A stretch of 64,000 nucleotides of DNA from Pelagirhabdus alkalitolerans (lineage in GTDB: Bacteria > Bacillota > Bacilli > Bacillales > Amphibacillaceae). This document shows positions 1 through 7,805 of the stretch, one piece after another. The DNA is taken from the NCBI RefSeq assembly GCF_900096905.1, contig NZ_FMYI01000002.1, forward strand, positions 124,001 to 188,000, given 5' to 3'. The translations under genes were made by a program, and so were the position numbers. The notes below the pieces were generated by a model. The model ran no database searches. It was not told where the DNA came from and saw only the letters and a program-made list of their open reading frames with translations. The stretch's first letter is position 1; each line of letters opens with the position of its first letter.

Positions 1-41
1 TTATGGATTAAATAAAAGAAAGATAAGTTGGAGGGAAGCAT

Positions 42-914
42 ATGTTCAGAACAGTAAAGGAACTTATCGAGATAACAGAAAAAGAAGAAATCTCAATCTC
101 TGAAGTGATGATTCGTCAAGAAATGGATGTTTACGAATTAGATCGTCAGTCAGTTATGGATCGTATGGATCAGCATCTGAAGGTGATGGAAGATGCTGTT
201 GAGGAAGGATTAAATGGTGTGAAGTCTCACTCTGGTTTAACGGGTGGAGATGCTGTATTGTTACAAAATTATATGAGAACACAAACGCCTCTTTCGGGTA
301 ATGTATTATTAGATGCTGTTAGTAAAGCGGTAGCCACCAATGAGGTGAACGCAGCTATGGGTGTCGTATGTGCAACCCCGACTGCTGGGAGTGCCGGTTG
401 TGTCCCTGGCGCATTGTTTGCGGTTAAAGAACAATTAAATCCGACCCGTGAAGAGATGTTGCGATTCTTATTTACAGCTGGTGCTTTCGGTTTTGTGGTG
501 AGTAATAATGCATTTGTTTCTGGTGCAGCAGGTGGGTGTCAAGCTGAAGTTGGTTCAGCAGCTGCGATGGCATCAGCAGCCGTTGTTGAGATGGCTAAGG
601 GAACTCCAGAACAGAGTGCTCATGCGTTTAGCATCACTTTAAAAAACATGCTAGGATTAGTTTGTGATCCTGTTGCTGGTTTAGTAGAAGTGCCATGTGT
701 TAAACGAAATGCAGCGGGTGCTTCTAATGCGATTGTCAGTGCGGACATGGCTTTAAGTGGTATAAAAAGTAAAATACCGACTGATGAAGTGATTGGTGCG
801 ATGTATCGAATAGGTAAACAAATGCCAAGTGCACATAAAGAAACAGCGGAGGGTGGTTTAGCCCAAACCCCAACTGGAAGACGGATCGAAAGAGAATTAT
901 TTAACCAAAACTAG
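42..914 (+). CDS. sdaAA: L-serine dehydratase, iron-sulfur-dependent, alpha subunit
   Basis: Catalytic alpha chain of the two-subunit bacterial L-serine deaminase, which converts L-serine to pyruvate and ammonia in the cytoplasm using a 4Fe-4S cluster. The 290-residue product is the usual length. Cysteines fitting cluster ligands are visible in GGCQAEVGSAAAM and CDPVAGLVEVPC, and the conserved TPTAGSAGCVPG segment is present. The ATG at 42 follows GGAGGG with good spacing. In Bacillus the beta-subunit gene sdaAB lies immediately upstream; here it would fall outside the window, and bases 1-41 are too short to identify. recG follows 16 bases later. The family call is secure. Confidence 0.95.
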   Translation: MFRTVKELIEITEKEEISISEVMIRQEMDVYELDRQSVMDRMDQHLKVMEDAVEEGLNGVKSHSGLTGGDAVLLQNYMRTQTPLSGNVLLDAVSKAVATNEVNAAMGVVCATPTAGSAGCVPGALFAVKEQLNPTREEMLRFLFTAGAFGFVVSNNAFVSGAAGGCQAEVGSAAAMASAAVVEMAKGTPEQSAHAFSITLKNMLGLVCDPVAGLVEVPCVKRNAAGASNAIVSADMALSGIKSKIPTDEVIGAMYRIGKQMPSAHKETAEGGLAQTPTGRRIERELFNQN

Positions 915-930
915 TAGAAAGTGTGATTGG

Positions 931-2967
931 ATGATGGAGAGGGCAGTAACAGAAATTTCAGGTGTTGGTCCTAAAATGGCTGAAAACATAAGTGAATTAG
1001 GTATTAAAACCGTTGATGACCTCATTAACACTTTCCCATCTCGCTATGAACATTTTGAGGTGTTAAACATTCGTGAGTTGGTTCATGACCAGAATGCCAC
1101 GTTAGAAGGCGTTGTTCTAGCTGAGGCTGTTGTTACTTTTTTCGGAAAGAAAAAAAACCGATTGACGGTTCCCATCCAAGTTGAAGATGTTGTTGTTAAA
1201 GTTGTTATGTTTAATCGAGCTTTTGCTAAAAAGCAATTGATTCCTAACCAAACTGTGACAGTAACAGGAAAATGGGATCAACATCGGCAACAAATAACAG
1301 CCTCACATTATAAAGTCGGAAAAACTGAGGATGAACCATCTATACAGCCTGTTTATTTATTAAGACAAGTGATTGGGTCTGGCAGCTTTAAAAAACTTGT
1401 CAGTCAAGCATTTAAACAATTTGGAGATACATTTGAAGAAACCATTCCTAGCTTTTATAAAGAAAGATATAAATTATTGGACCGAAAATCTGCACTTTTA
1501 GCGATTCACTTTCCGAGTGATGTCAAGCAGTTAAAACAAGCTAAAAGGCGTTTGATATATGAAGAATTATTAATGTATCAGTTAAAAATGCAGACTATGA
1601 GACAGTACCATAAAACGCAATCAGCAGGACATGCTAAACAAATAAATTCAGAAAAAGTAAATGCATTTATTGAAAACCTCCCGTTTCATTTAACAGATGC
1701 ACAAAAAAAGGCGTGGGGAGAAATACGTTCAGACTTAATTTCTAAACATCGTATGCACAGACTGCTTCAAGGTGATGTTGGATCGGGTAAGACAGCTGTT
1801 GCAGCTATTGCCTTGTACAGTGTCATCACTGTACAAAAGCAAGGTGCGATCATGGTTCCAACTGAAATTTTGGCTGAACAACATGCCCAATCATTTGATA
1901 ATCTATTCGGTGATTTAGTGAATATTGCGTTATTAACTGGCTCGGTTAAAGGAAAAAAAAGAAAACAAATCCTGGAGCGTATTCAGAATGGTGAAATTGA
2001 CCTCGTTGTTGGGACACATGCTTTAATACAAAATGATGTTCATTTTTCTGATTTAGGGCTCGTTATTGTTGATGAACAACACCGTTTCGGTGTTAATCAG
2101 AGAAAAGTATTAAGAGAAAAAGCAATGGACCCAGATGTTTTGTTTATGACGGCAACGCCGATACCAAGGACGCTTGCGATTACGAGCTATGGCGATATGG
2201 ATATGTCTATTATCAATCAAATGCCACAAGGACGTAAACCGGTTGAGACGTATTGGGTTAAAGAATCCGTATTACCGAGAATTTTAAAATTTATTGAAAA
2301 AGAAGTACAACATAATCATCAAGCCTATGTTATAGCACCTCTAATTGAAGAATCAGACAAATTAGATATTCAAAATGCTGTTGATTTGTATCAGCATTTA
2401 GAGATAGAAATGCCTGATTCAACGTCAATTGGTTTACTGCACGGTCGATTAACAAATCAAGAAAAAGAAGAAATGATGCATCAATTTGCCGAAAATCAAT
2501 TAAATGTTTTAGTAGCAACGACTGTCGTTGAAGTAGGTGTAAACGTCCCGAATGCTACGGTTATGGTGATTTATGATGCTGAACGATTTGGTTTGTCACA
2601 ACTTCACCAACTAAGAGGACGTGTGGGTAGAGGCGATGCTCAAAGCTATTGTATTTTAATTGCAGACCCTAAAGGTGAAGTGGGTAAAAGGCGAATGCAA
2701 ATAATGACTGAAACATCTGATGGTTTTATTTTAGCGGAGGAAGATTTAAAGCTAAGGGGGCCAGGTGATTTTTTTGGTAAAAAACAAAGCGGCCTACCTG
2801 ATTTTCAGTTGGCAGATCCTGCAATTGATTATCGAACGTTAGAAACAGCACGACAAGATGCTGTTGATATTATATCAAGTGATTTATTAACAGAAGACTT
2901 AGAGTACCGATATCTAAATCATTTCATAAACAAAACATTAAAAGAGCAATTAAAAGGATTTGATTAA
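931..2967 (+). CDS. recG: ATP-dependent DNA helicase RecG
   Basis: Double-strand DNA translocase that regresses stalled replication forks and processes branched recombination intermediates. The 678-residue protein has an N-terminal wedge/OB region (about 1-230), Walker A GDVGSGKTA (near 280), the DEQHRFG box in place of DEAD that is typical of RecG, MTATPIPRTLA, and the C-terminal QLRGRVGRG and RGPGDFFGKKQSG motifs. Start could be the ATG at 931 or the next codon at 934; no strong ribosome binding site is visible, which suggests coupling to sdaAA. The gene is intact and of normal length, and ends just before the fapR promoter. Confidence 0.96.
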   Translation: MMERAVTEISGVGPKMAENISELGIKTVDDLINTFPSRYEHFEVLNIRELVHDQNATLEGVVLAEAVVTFFGKKKNRLTVPIQVEDVVVKVVMFNRAFAKKQLIPNQTVTVTGKWDQHRQQITASHYKVGKTEDEPSIQPVYLLRQVIGSGSFKKLVSQAFKQFGDTFEETIPSFYKERYKLLDRKSALLAIHFPSDVKQLKQAKRRLIYEELLMYQLKMQTMRQYHKTQSAGHAKQINSEKVNAFIENLPFHLTDAQKKAWGEIRSDLISKHRMHRLLQGDVGSGKTAVAAIALYSVITVQKQGAIMVPTEILAEQHAQSFDNLFGDLVNIALLTGSVKGKKRKQILERIQNGEIDLVVGTHALIQNDVHFSDLGLVIVDEQHRFGVNQRKVLREKAMDPDVLFMTATPIPRTLAITSYGDMDMSIINQMPQGRKPVETYWVKESVLPRILKFIEKEVQHNHQAYVIAPLIEESDKLDIQNAVDLYQHLEIEMPDSTSIGLLHGRLTNQEKEEMMHQFAENQLNVLVATTVVEVGVNVPNATVMVIYDAERFGLSQLHQLRGRVGRGDAQSYCILIADPKGEVGKRRMQIMTETSDGFILAEEDLKLRGPGDFFGKKQSGLPDFQLADPAIDYRTLETARQDAVDIISSDLLTEDLEYRYLNHFINKTLKEQLKGFD

Positions 2968-2975
2968 TTTTAGGG

Positions 2976-3004
2976 TTGCAAAACGTTAATATTTTAGATA
3001 TATT
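2976..3004 (+). promoter_or_regulatory. SigA-type promoter of fapR
   Basis: TTGCAA at 2976-2981 and TATATT at 2999-3004 are separated by exactly 17 bases. It lies between the recG stop and fapR, so it should start the fapR-plsX-fabD-fabG transcript near 3011. Seen by eye only. Confidence 0.75.
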
Positions 3005-3008
3005 ACTA

Positions 3009-3025
3009 TTAGTACCTAGTCATAA
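3009..3025 (+). promoter_or_regulatory. FapR operator (autoregulatory box)
   Basis: The 17-base sequence TTAGTACCTAGTCATAA matches the half-palindromic FapR box known from Bacillus (TTAGTACCT followed by a near-repeat ending in TAA). It covers the predicted transcription start just downstream of the -10 element, so bound FapR would block initiation. In B. subtilis malonyl-CoA releases FapR from such boxes. Confidence 0.85.
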
Positions 3026-3064
3026 GATTAAATAAAAAGTTTGACAACCATAGGTGGTGCCAGT

Positions 3065-3622
3065 ATGAAATTACCTAAAAGAAAAAGGCAAGAACAATTA
3101 AAACAAAAAATAGAAGAAACACCTTTTATAACGGATGAAGCATTGGCAAATGCTTTTTCAGTAAGCATTCAGACGATTCGTTTGGATCGTATGGAGTTAT
3201 CGATTCCTGAACTTAGAGAACGGATTAAATCAGTGGCGACAGATCAATGGAACGAAACCGTTAAAGCACTACCGATTGATGATGTGATTGGTGAGATTAT
3301 TGATTTAGAGTTGGATAAACGTGCTATTTCTATATTGGATATAACAGGTGACCATGTTTTTTCTCGTAATGACATTGCACGTGGTCACCACTTGTTCGCC
3401 CAAGCCAATTCTCTGGCTGTTGCTGTGATTGATGATGAATTAGCTTTAACAGAAAAAGCTGAAATTAAATTTACACGACAAGTTAAACAAGGGGAACGTG
3501 TTATTGCAAAAGCGACCGTTAATCCAGAGGAGATTTATCATCGAACGTTAGTGACAGTCGATAGTTTTGTGGAACAAGAGCTTGTTTTCTCAGGTGAATT
3601 TACAATGTACCGGTCAACATAA
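3065..3622 (+). CDS. fapR: Fatty acid and phospholipid biosynthesis repressor FapR
   Basis: Global repressor of lipid synthesis that senses malonyl-CoA. The 185-residue protein has an N-terminal helix-turn-helix (ITDEALANAFSVSIQTIRLDR, about residues 20-40) and a C-terminal hot-dog thioesterase-like effector domain. Conserved effector-domain segments VFSRNDIARGHHLFAQANSL and FTRQVKQGERV are very close to B. subtilis FapR. An in-frame TTG lies at 3041, but the ATG at 3065 is preferred because AGGTGG lies 8-9 bases upstream and the product then aligns with the family start. First gene of the fapR-plsX-fabD-fabG cluster and probably autoregulated through the adjacent operator. Confidence 0.96.
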   Translation: MKLPKRKRQEQLKQKIEETPFITDEALANAFSVSIQTIRLDRMELSIPELRERIKSVATDQWNETVKALPIDDVIGEIIDLELDKRAISILDITGDHVFSRNDIARGHHLFAQANSLAVAVIDDELALTEKAEIKFTRQVKQGERVIAKATVNPEEIYHRTLVTVDSFVEQELVFSGEFTMYRST

Positions 3623-3642
3623 TATTAAAGGGGGAATAAAGG

Positions 3643-4641
3643 ATGAGAATTGTACTTGATGCGATGGGTGGAGACAATGCTCCAGATGCTGTCGTTAAGG
3701 GATCACTTTTAGCCCTTGATCAGATCGAAAATTTAGACATTACGTTAGTTGGGGATCAAGAAAAAATCAATCCCTTATTAGAAGGGGACCAACGTATTGA
3801 TGTTATACATACGACAACCACGATCTCTGGTGATGAAGAACCCGTCCGTGCTGTTCGCAAGAAAAAAGATGCATCCCTCGTATTGATGGCAAAAGAAGTT
3901 AAAGAAAAGCGAGCAGATGCTTGTATTTCAGCCGGTAACACAGGCGCATTAATGAGTGCTGGCCTCTTTCAAGTGGGTCGAATTAAGGGTATTGAAAGAC
4001 CTGCTCTAAGTCCAACATTGCCTACTGTTGATCAGAAGGGTTTTGTGTTATTGGATGTAGGTGCGAACGTGGAAGCTAAACCTAAGCATTTAATGCAGTA
4101 CGGGATCATGGGATCGATCTATAGTGAGAAAGTGCGAGGCATTAAAAATCCTAAGGTCGGCCTTTTAAACGTAGGAACAGAAAGTGGAAAAGGAACTGAC
4201 TTAACGAAACAAGCATTTGATTTAATGAGTGAAGCACCGATTAACTTTGTCGGGAATGTTGAAGCGCGTGATTTATTACAAGGCACTTGCGATGTTGTTG
4301 TGACGGACGGTTTTAGTGGTAATATTGCTCTAAAAACAGTAGAAGGAACAGCTATGACCATGTTTTCAATGATTAAACGTGTCTTTATGTCCTCTCTAAA
4401 GTCTAAGTTGGCCGCGGCCGTGCTCAAAAAAGATTTAAAAGGCTTAAAAAACCAATTAGACTACGCTGAGTATGGCGGTGCAGCATTATTCGGATTACAA
4501 GCACCTGTCATCAAAGCACACGGTTCTTCAAATGCGAGAGCGATCTATAGCGCGATTAAACAAACGGTTAATATGGTTGATCAAGATGTCACTCAGACCA
4601 TCCTAACAACTATTTCAAATGATACGCAGCAGGAGGATTAG
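3643..4641 (+). CDS. plsX: Phosphate acyltransferase PlsX
   Basis: Makes acyl-phosphate from acyl-ACP and inorganic phosphate, the acyl donor for PlsY in phospholipid synthesis; a peripheral membrane enzyme. The 332-residue length is normal. Recognisable segments are the N-terminal LDAMGGDNAPDAVVKGS, ISAGNTGALMSAG, GFVLLDVGANVEAKP, VVTDGFSGNIALKT and YGGAALFGLQAPVIKAHG. The ATG at 3643 has AAAGGGGGA upstream. It sits 20 bases behind fapR and 1 base ahead of fabD, so it is cotranscribed and under FapR control. Confidence 0.97.
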   Translation: MRIVLDAMGGDNAPDAVVKGSLLALDQIENLDITLVGDQEKINPLLEGDQRIDVIHTTTTISGDEEPVRAVRKKKDASLVLMAKEVKEKRADACISAGNTGALMSAGLFQVGRIKGIERPALSPTLPTVDQKGFVLLDVGANVEAKPKHLMQYGIMGSIYSEKVRGIKNPKVGLLNVGTESGKGTDLTKQAFDLMSEAPINFVGNVEARDLLQGTCDVVVTDGFSGNIALKTVEGTAMTMFSMIKRVFMSSLKSKLAAAVLKKDLKGLKNQLDYAEYGGAALFGLQAPVIKAHGSSNARAIYSAIKQTVNMVDQDVTQTILTTISNDTQQED

Positions 4642-4642
4642 T

Positions 4643-5581
4643 ATGAAAAAAGTAGCCTTTATCTTTCCAGGACAAGGTTCACAAAAAGTGGGTATGCACG
4701 AGGCGTTTTTAACTTTAGATTCAAGTCTTCACCAAATTTTTGATGATGCAGATCAAGCGCTTGGATTTTCATTATCTGAATTAATGGTTAATGGACCGGA
4801 AGAAACATTAACAGAAACAAAATATGCTCAACCGGCGCTGCTTCTAACAAGTGTCATGATTGATCAGGAGTTAAAAAAACGAGGTGTCACACCTTCTGTT
4901 GTCGCTGGTCATAGTTTAGGTGAATATAGTGCTTTAGTTTCTTCGGGTGTGTTAAGTGTTGAAGAAGCAACGAAATTGGTGCATAAACGTGGACAACTGA
5001 TGGAAGAAGCTTACCCGAAGGGACAAGGGAAAATGGCGGCTGTCCTCGGATTGAGTCGTCAAGAAATTGAAGATGTTCTCACCACACTTGATGAAACAGT
5101 TGAGGTAGCGAACCTAAACTGTCCGGGTCAAATTGTTATTTCTGGTACAACAATCGGGATTGAAAAAAGTGTTGATCTGTTGAAAGAAAAAGGTGCAAAA
5201 CGTGTACTGCCGCTAAATGTTAGTGGGCCATTTCATTCATCGTTAATGAAAACAGCGGCGCTTGATTTTTCAAGGTTACTCGATGATATTGAATTTAGTG
5301 ATGCGCAAATTCCAGTTTATGCAAATGTGACGGCAAATAAAGTTGAAAAAAACGATCAGATTAAGCAATTACTTGTAGAGCAGCTTTATTCACCTGTACT
5401 GTTTGAAGAGATTGTTCGGAAGCTTCTCGCTGAGGATCTTGATGCAATTGTTGAAGTTGGGAGTGGAAAGGTGTTAACAGGTTTGGTTAAAAAGATTGAT
5501 CGACGGTTTAAGACATTCTCTATTCAAGATCCTGAATCGCTAGAGGCATTTATTGAATGGTATAAAGGAGGCGATGATTAA
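4643..5581 (+). CDS. fabD: Malonyl-CoA:ACP transacylase FabD
   Basis: Transfers malonyl from CoA to acyl carrier protein, committing malonyl units to chain elongation. The 312-residue protein begins with the family sequence KKVAFIFPGQGSQ, carries the nucleophile Ser91 in GHSLGEYS, and has the catalytic His in VSGPFHSSLM. An upstream in-frame ATG at 4619 is possible, but the ATG at 4643 is preceded by AGGAGG at 4631-4636 and gives the normal N-terminus. The stop overlaps the fabG start by one base (TAATG), implying translational coupling. Confidence 0.97.
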   Translation: MKKVAFIFPGQGSQKVGMHEAFLTLDSSLHQIFDDADQALGFSLSELMVNGPEETLTETKYAQPALLLTSVMIDQELKKRGVTPSVVAGHSLGEYSALVSSGVLSVEEATKLVHKRGQLMEEAYPKGQGKMAAVLGLSRQEIEDVLTTLDETVEVANLNCPGQIVISGTTIGIEKSVDLLKEKGAKRVLPLNVSGPFHSSLMKTAALDFSRLLDDIEFSDAQIPVYANVTANKVEKNDQIKQLLVEQLYSPVLFEEIVRKLLAEDLDAIVEVGSGKVLTGLVKKIDRRFKTFSIQDPESLEAFIEWYKGGDD

Positions 5582-6318
5582 TGTCAACAAAAGTCGCGCT
5601 AGTTACAGGTGCTTCAAGAGGCATAGGAGCTGCAATTGCAATTGATCTAGCCAAAAAAGGTTACGATGTGGCAGTCAATTATGCCGGTAATAAAGAACGA
5701 GCAGAGGCAGTTGTTAAAGAAATTGAAGCAATCGGTCAAGAAGCAATAGCAATTGGTGCAAATGTTTCAGACGAATCTGCTGTAGGAGATATGGTTAAGC
5801 AAGTGGTAAAAACGTTTGGTTCATTAGACTGCTTAGTTAATAATGCTGGAATTACGCGTGATAATTTAATGATGCGAATGAAGACTGAGGAGTTTGATGA
5901 AGTGATTGATACAAACTTAAAAGGTGTATTTGTTTGTATGAAAGCTGTAACAAGACAAATGATGAAACAACGCTCAGGCAAAATCATTAATATGAGCTCG
6001 GTTGTCGGTCTTGGTGGTAATCCAGGTCAAATTAATTATGTTGCATCAAAATCAGGTGTTATAGGGATGACCAAAACAGCTGCAAAAGAATTGGCACCAA
6101 GGAATATAAATGTTAATGCCGTTGCACCAGGGTTTATTGTAACGGATATGACGGATGCACTGGATGAAAAACTTAAGTCATCATTACTTGAATCAATACC
6201 TTTAAATCGTCTAGGAAGTGCTGAAGATGTAGCGAAAACAGTTTCATTTTTAGCATCAGATGATGCGAATTATTTAACAGGTCAAGTTATACAAGTTGAT
6301 GGTGGAATGGTGATGTAA
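5581..6318 (+). CDS. fabG: 3-oxoacyl-ACP reductase FabG
   Basis: NADPH-dependent reductase of the type II fatty acid elongation cycle and a short-chain dehydrogenase. The 245-residue protein has the cofactor glycine motif TGASRGIG near the start, the NNAG motif, the catalytic Ser-Tyr-Lys set (SSVVG and YVASKSG), and a family-typical C-terminus ending GQVIQVDGGMVM. AAAGGAGG at 5564-5571, inside fabD, serves as its ribosome binding site. It is followed 35 bases later by acpP. Confidence 0.97.
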   Translation: MSTKVALVTGASRGIGAAIAIDLAKKGYDVAVNYAGNKERAEAVVKEIEAIGQEAIAIGANVSDESAVGDMVKQVVKTFGSLDCLVNNAGITRDNLMMRMKTEEFDEVIDTNLKGVFVCMKAVTRQMMKQRSGKIINMSSVVGLGGNPGQINYVASKSGVIGMTKTAAKELAPRNINVNAVAPGFIVTDMTDALDEKLKSSLLESIPLNRLGSAEDVAKTVSFLASDDANYLTGQVIQVDGGMVM

Positions 6319-6353
6319 GATAAAACCACTTAATTGAAAGGGGGTGAATGAAG

Positions 6354-6587
6354 ATGGCAGAAACATTTGATCGCGTAAAGAAGATTGTAATTGACCGTCT
6401 TGATGTTGAAGAAGATAAGGTGACAAAAGAAGCATCTTTTAAAGATGATTTAGAAGCGGATTCATTAGATGTTGTAGAACTTGTTATGGAATTAGAAGAT
6501 GAGTTTGATATGGAAATTGCTGATGAAGAAGCAGAAAAAATTCAAACGGTAGGTGACGCTGTTGATTACATAAACAGCCAAGCTTAA
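6354..6587 (+). CDS. acpP: Acyl carrier protein AcpP
   Basis: Carries growing acyl chains on a 4'-phosphopantetheine arm. The 77-residue acidic protein has the attachment serine (Ser37) in EADSLDVVELVMELEDEF. The reading frame could start at an ATG at 6348, but the second ATG at 6354 gives the usual MAETFDRV start and better spacing from AAAGGGGGTG. The residue before ADSL is Glu where B. subtilis has Gly. A hairpin follows the gene, so acpP ends the lipid cluster. Confidence 0.97.
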   Translation: MAETFDRVKKIVIDRLDVEEDKVTKEASFKDDLEADSLDVVELVMELEDEFDMEIADEEAEKIQTVGDAVDYINSQA

Positions 6588-6596
6588 TGATAGAAA

Positions 6597-6626
6597 AAAG
6601 GTCTCGTAAATTTTTACGAGACCTTT
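6597..6626 (+). terminator. Hairpin terminator after acpP
   Basis: A perfect 13-base-pair stem (6597-6609 with 6614-6626) and a 4-base loop lie just after the acpP stop. The 3' arm ends in TTT and is followed by GCATTTTG rather than a pure T run, so termination may be partial and allow read-through to rnc. Confidence 0.7.
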
Positions 6627-6681
6627 GCATTTTGAATGCAGAAAAGATAAGATAAAAAGTAATCGAAAAGGAGGTGTTCGT

Positions 6682-7374
6682 GTGATAAATTTTAAGCCAT
6701 TACAAGATGCGTTGAACATTCATTTTAACGATGAATCGTTGTTAATCCAAGCCTTTATTCACTCTTCGTACGTGAATGAACATAAGAACAGCCATTATCA
6801 AGATAATGAACGATTAGAGTTTTTAGGTGATGCTGTTTTAGAACTAGGCATTTCACAATACTTATATAAAACGTATCCAAATAAAGCAGAAGGTGAACTG
6901 ACGAAACTACGCGCTTCAATTGTATGTGAACCAGCATTAGTCGGTTTTGCAACTGACCTTTATTTTGATCGTTATGTTTTACTGGGAAAGGGCGAAGAAC
7001 GTACTGGAGGAAGAAAAAGACCGGCGTTGTTAGCTGATGTTTTTGAAGCATTTATAGGGGCTTTATATCTTGATCAAGGTTTTGACAGCGTTCTATCGTT
7101 TTTAACTGAGCATGTTTATCCGAAAGTAGAAGAAGGCGCTTTTTCTCATGCTATGGATTATAAAAGTCAGTTGCAAGAAGTTATTCAACAAAATAAGTAC
7201 GCGGAGATTGATTACGAGATTGTAGCCGAGAATGGACCTGCTCATGATCGTGAATTTGTAGCAAATGTAAGTGTTAATCATGAAGTAGCAGGCGAAGGAA
7301 GAGGTCGAACGAAAAAAGAAGCGGAGCAAAGAGCTGCTAAAAAGGCGCTCGATCAGGCAAAGAAACTGTACTAA
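6682..7374 (+). CDS. rnc: Ribonuclease III
   Basis: Double-strand RNA endonuclease used in rRNA processing and RNA turnover. The signature NERLEFLGDAVLEL is at about residues 42-55, with the second catalytic region at LLADVFEAFIGALYLD, followed by a C-terminal dsRNA-binding domain (from about 155; KKEAEQRAAKKAL near the end). The open frame extends back to an ATG at 6625 inside the acpP terminator. The GTG at 6682, 5-6 bases after AAAGGAGGTG, is the likely true start, giving 230 residues, somewhat shorter than the B. subtilis enzyme at its N-terminus. Confidence 0.95.
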   Translation: MINFKPLQDALNIHFNDESLLIQAFIHSSYVNEHKNSHYQDNERLEFLGDAVLELGISQYLYKTYPNKAEGELTKLRASIVCEPALVGFATDLYFDRYVLLGKGEERTGGRKRPALLADVFEAFIGALYLDQGFDSVLSFLTEHVYPKVEEGAFSHAMDYKSQLQEVIQQNKYAEIDYEIVAENGPAHDREFVANVSVNHEVAGEGRGRTKKEAEQRAAKKALDQAKKLY

Positions 7375-7380
7375 ATTAAA

Positions 7381-7432
7381 CGTTGGCTTATTTTTATGAA
7401 TCAATAAATAAATTCGTAAGAACAAGCCAACG
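7381..7432. terminator. Possible bidirectional terminator between rnc and the DUF1128 gene
   Basis: CGTTGGCTT at 7381-7389 pairs perfectly with AAGCCAACG at 7424-7432, and part of the 34-base interior can pair further. It lies between two convergent genes, where a shared terminator is expected. Neither side has a strong T run, so the call is tentative. Confidence 0.45.
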
Positions 7433-7441
7433 GTTACTATG

Positions 7442-7666
7442 TTATTTCTTTCTGCTGTTTGCTAACTCGTCTATGAAAGCCGTCGTCTCTGATGGACTTA
7501 AATGACTTTGAGAAGCAATATGATTATATAAAAATAGTAAATCATCGTATTTGTCTATACTATAATCCTCAGGGTCAAATAACGATTCATTTACAACCCC
7601 TAGTTTTGTTTGTATTCCCTTTAATACATAAGCTAAATTTTCTTCTGTGGCTTTATTTAAATTCAT
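7442..7666 (-). CDS. DUF1128 family protein (YfkK-like)
   Basis: The 74-residue product (start MNLNKATEENLAYVL) resembles the B. subtilis YfkK/UPF0435 family: the pattern xxATEEN, KLGVVNESLFDPEDY, KYDDLLFLYN and a C-terminal ELANSRKK all match that small protein. No biochemical function is known to me. The open frame continues upstream to 8083, but only the last 74 codons look like a gene: the ATG whose first base is 7666 on the minus strand follows AAAAGGGGGATTGAATTC, a good ribosome binding site, and the extension would overlap the smc start. It is the only minus-strand gene in the window, inserted between rnc and smc, which are adjacent in B. subtilis. Confidence 0.85.
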   Translation of the reverse strand: MNLNKATEENLAYVLKGIQTKLGVVNESLFDPEDYSIDKYDDLLFLYNHIASQSHLSPSETTAFIDELANSRKK

Positions 7667-7805
7667 GAATTCAATCCCCCTTTTCATCAATCCTTCTAAC
7701 CTGTTCTTCTTTATGATAAAATAAATAGGTTGAAATATAAAGAGCGAATCCGTTATTTCCTTCAATATGAAGTCAAAAAGCACTAAATGAAAATAGGTGA
7801 ATAAC

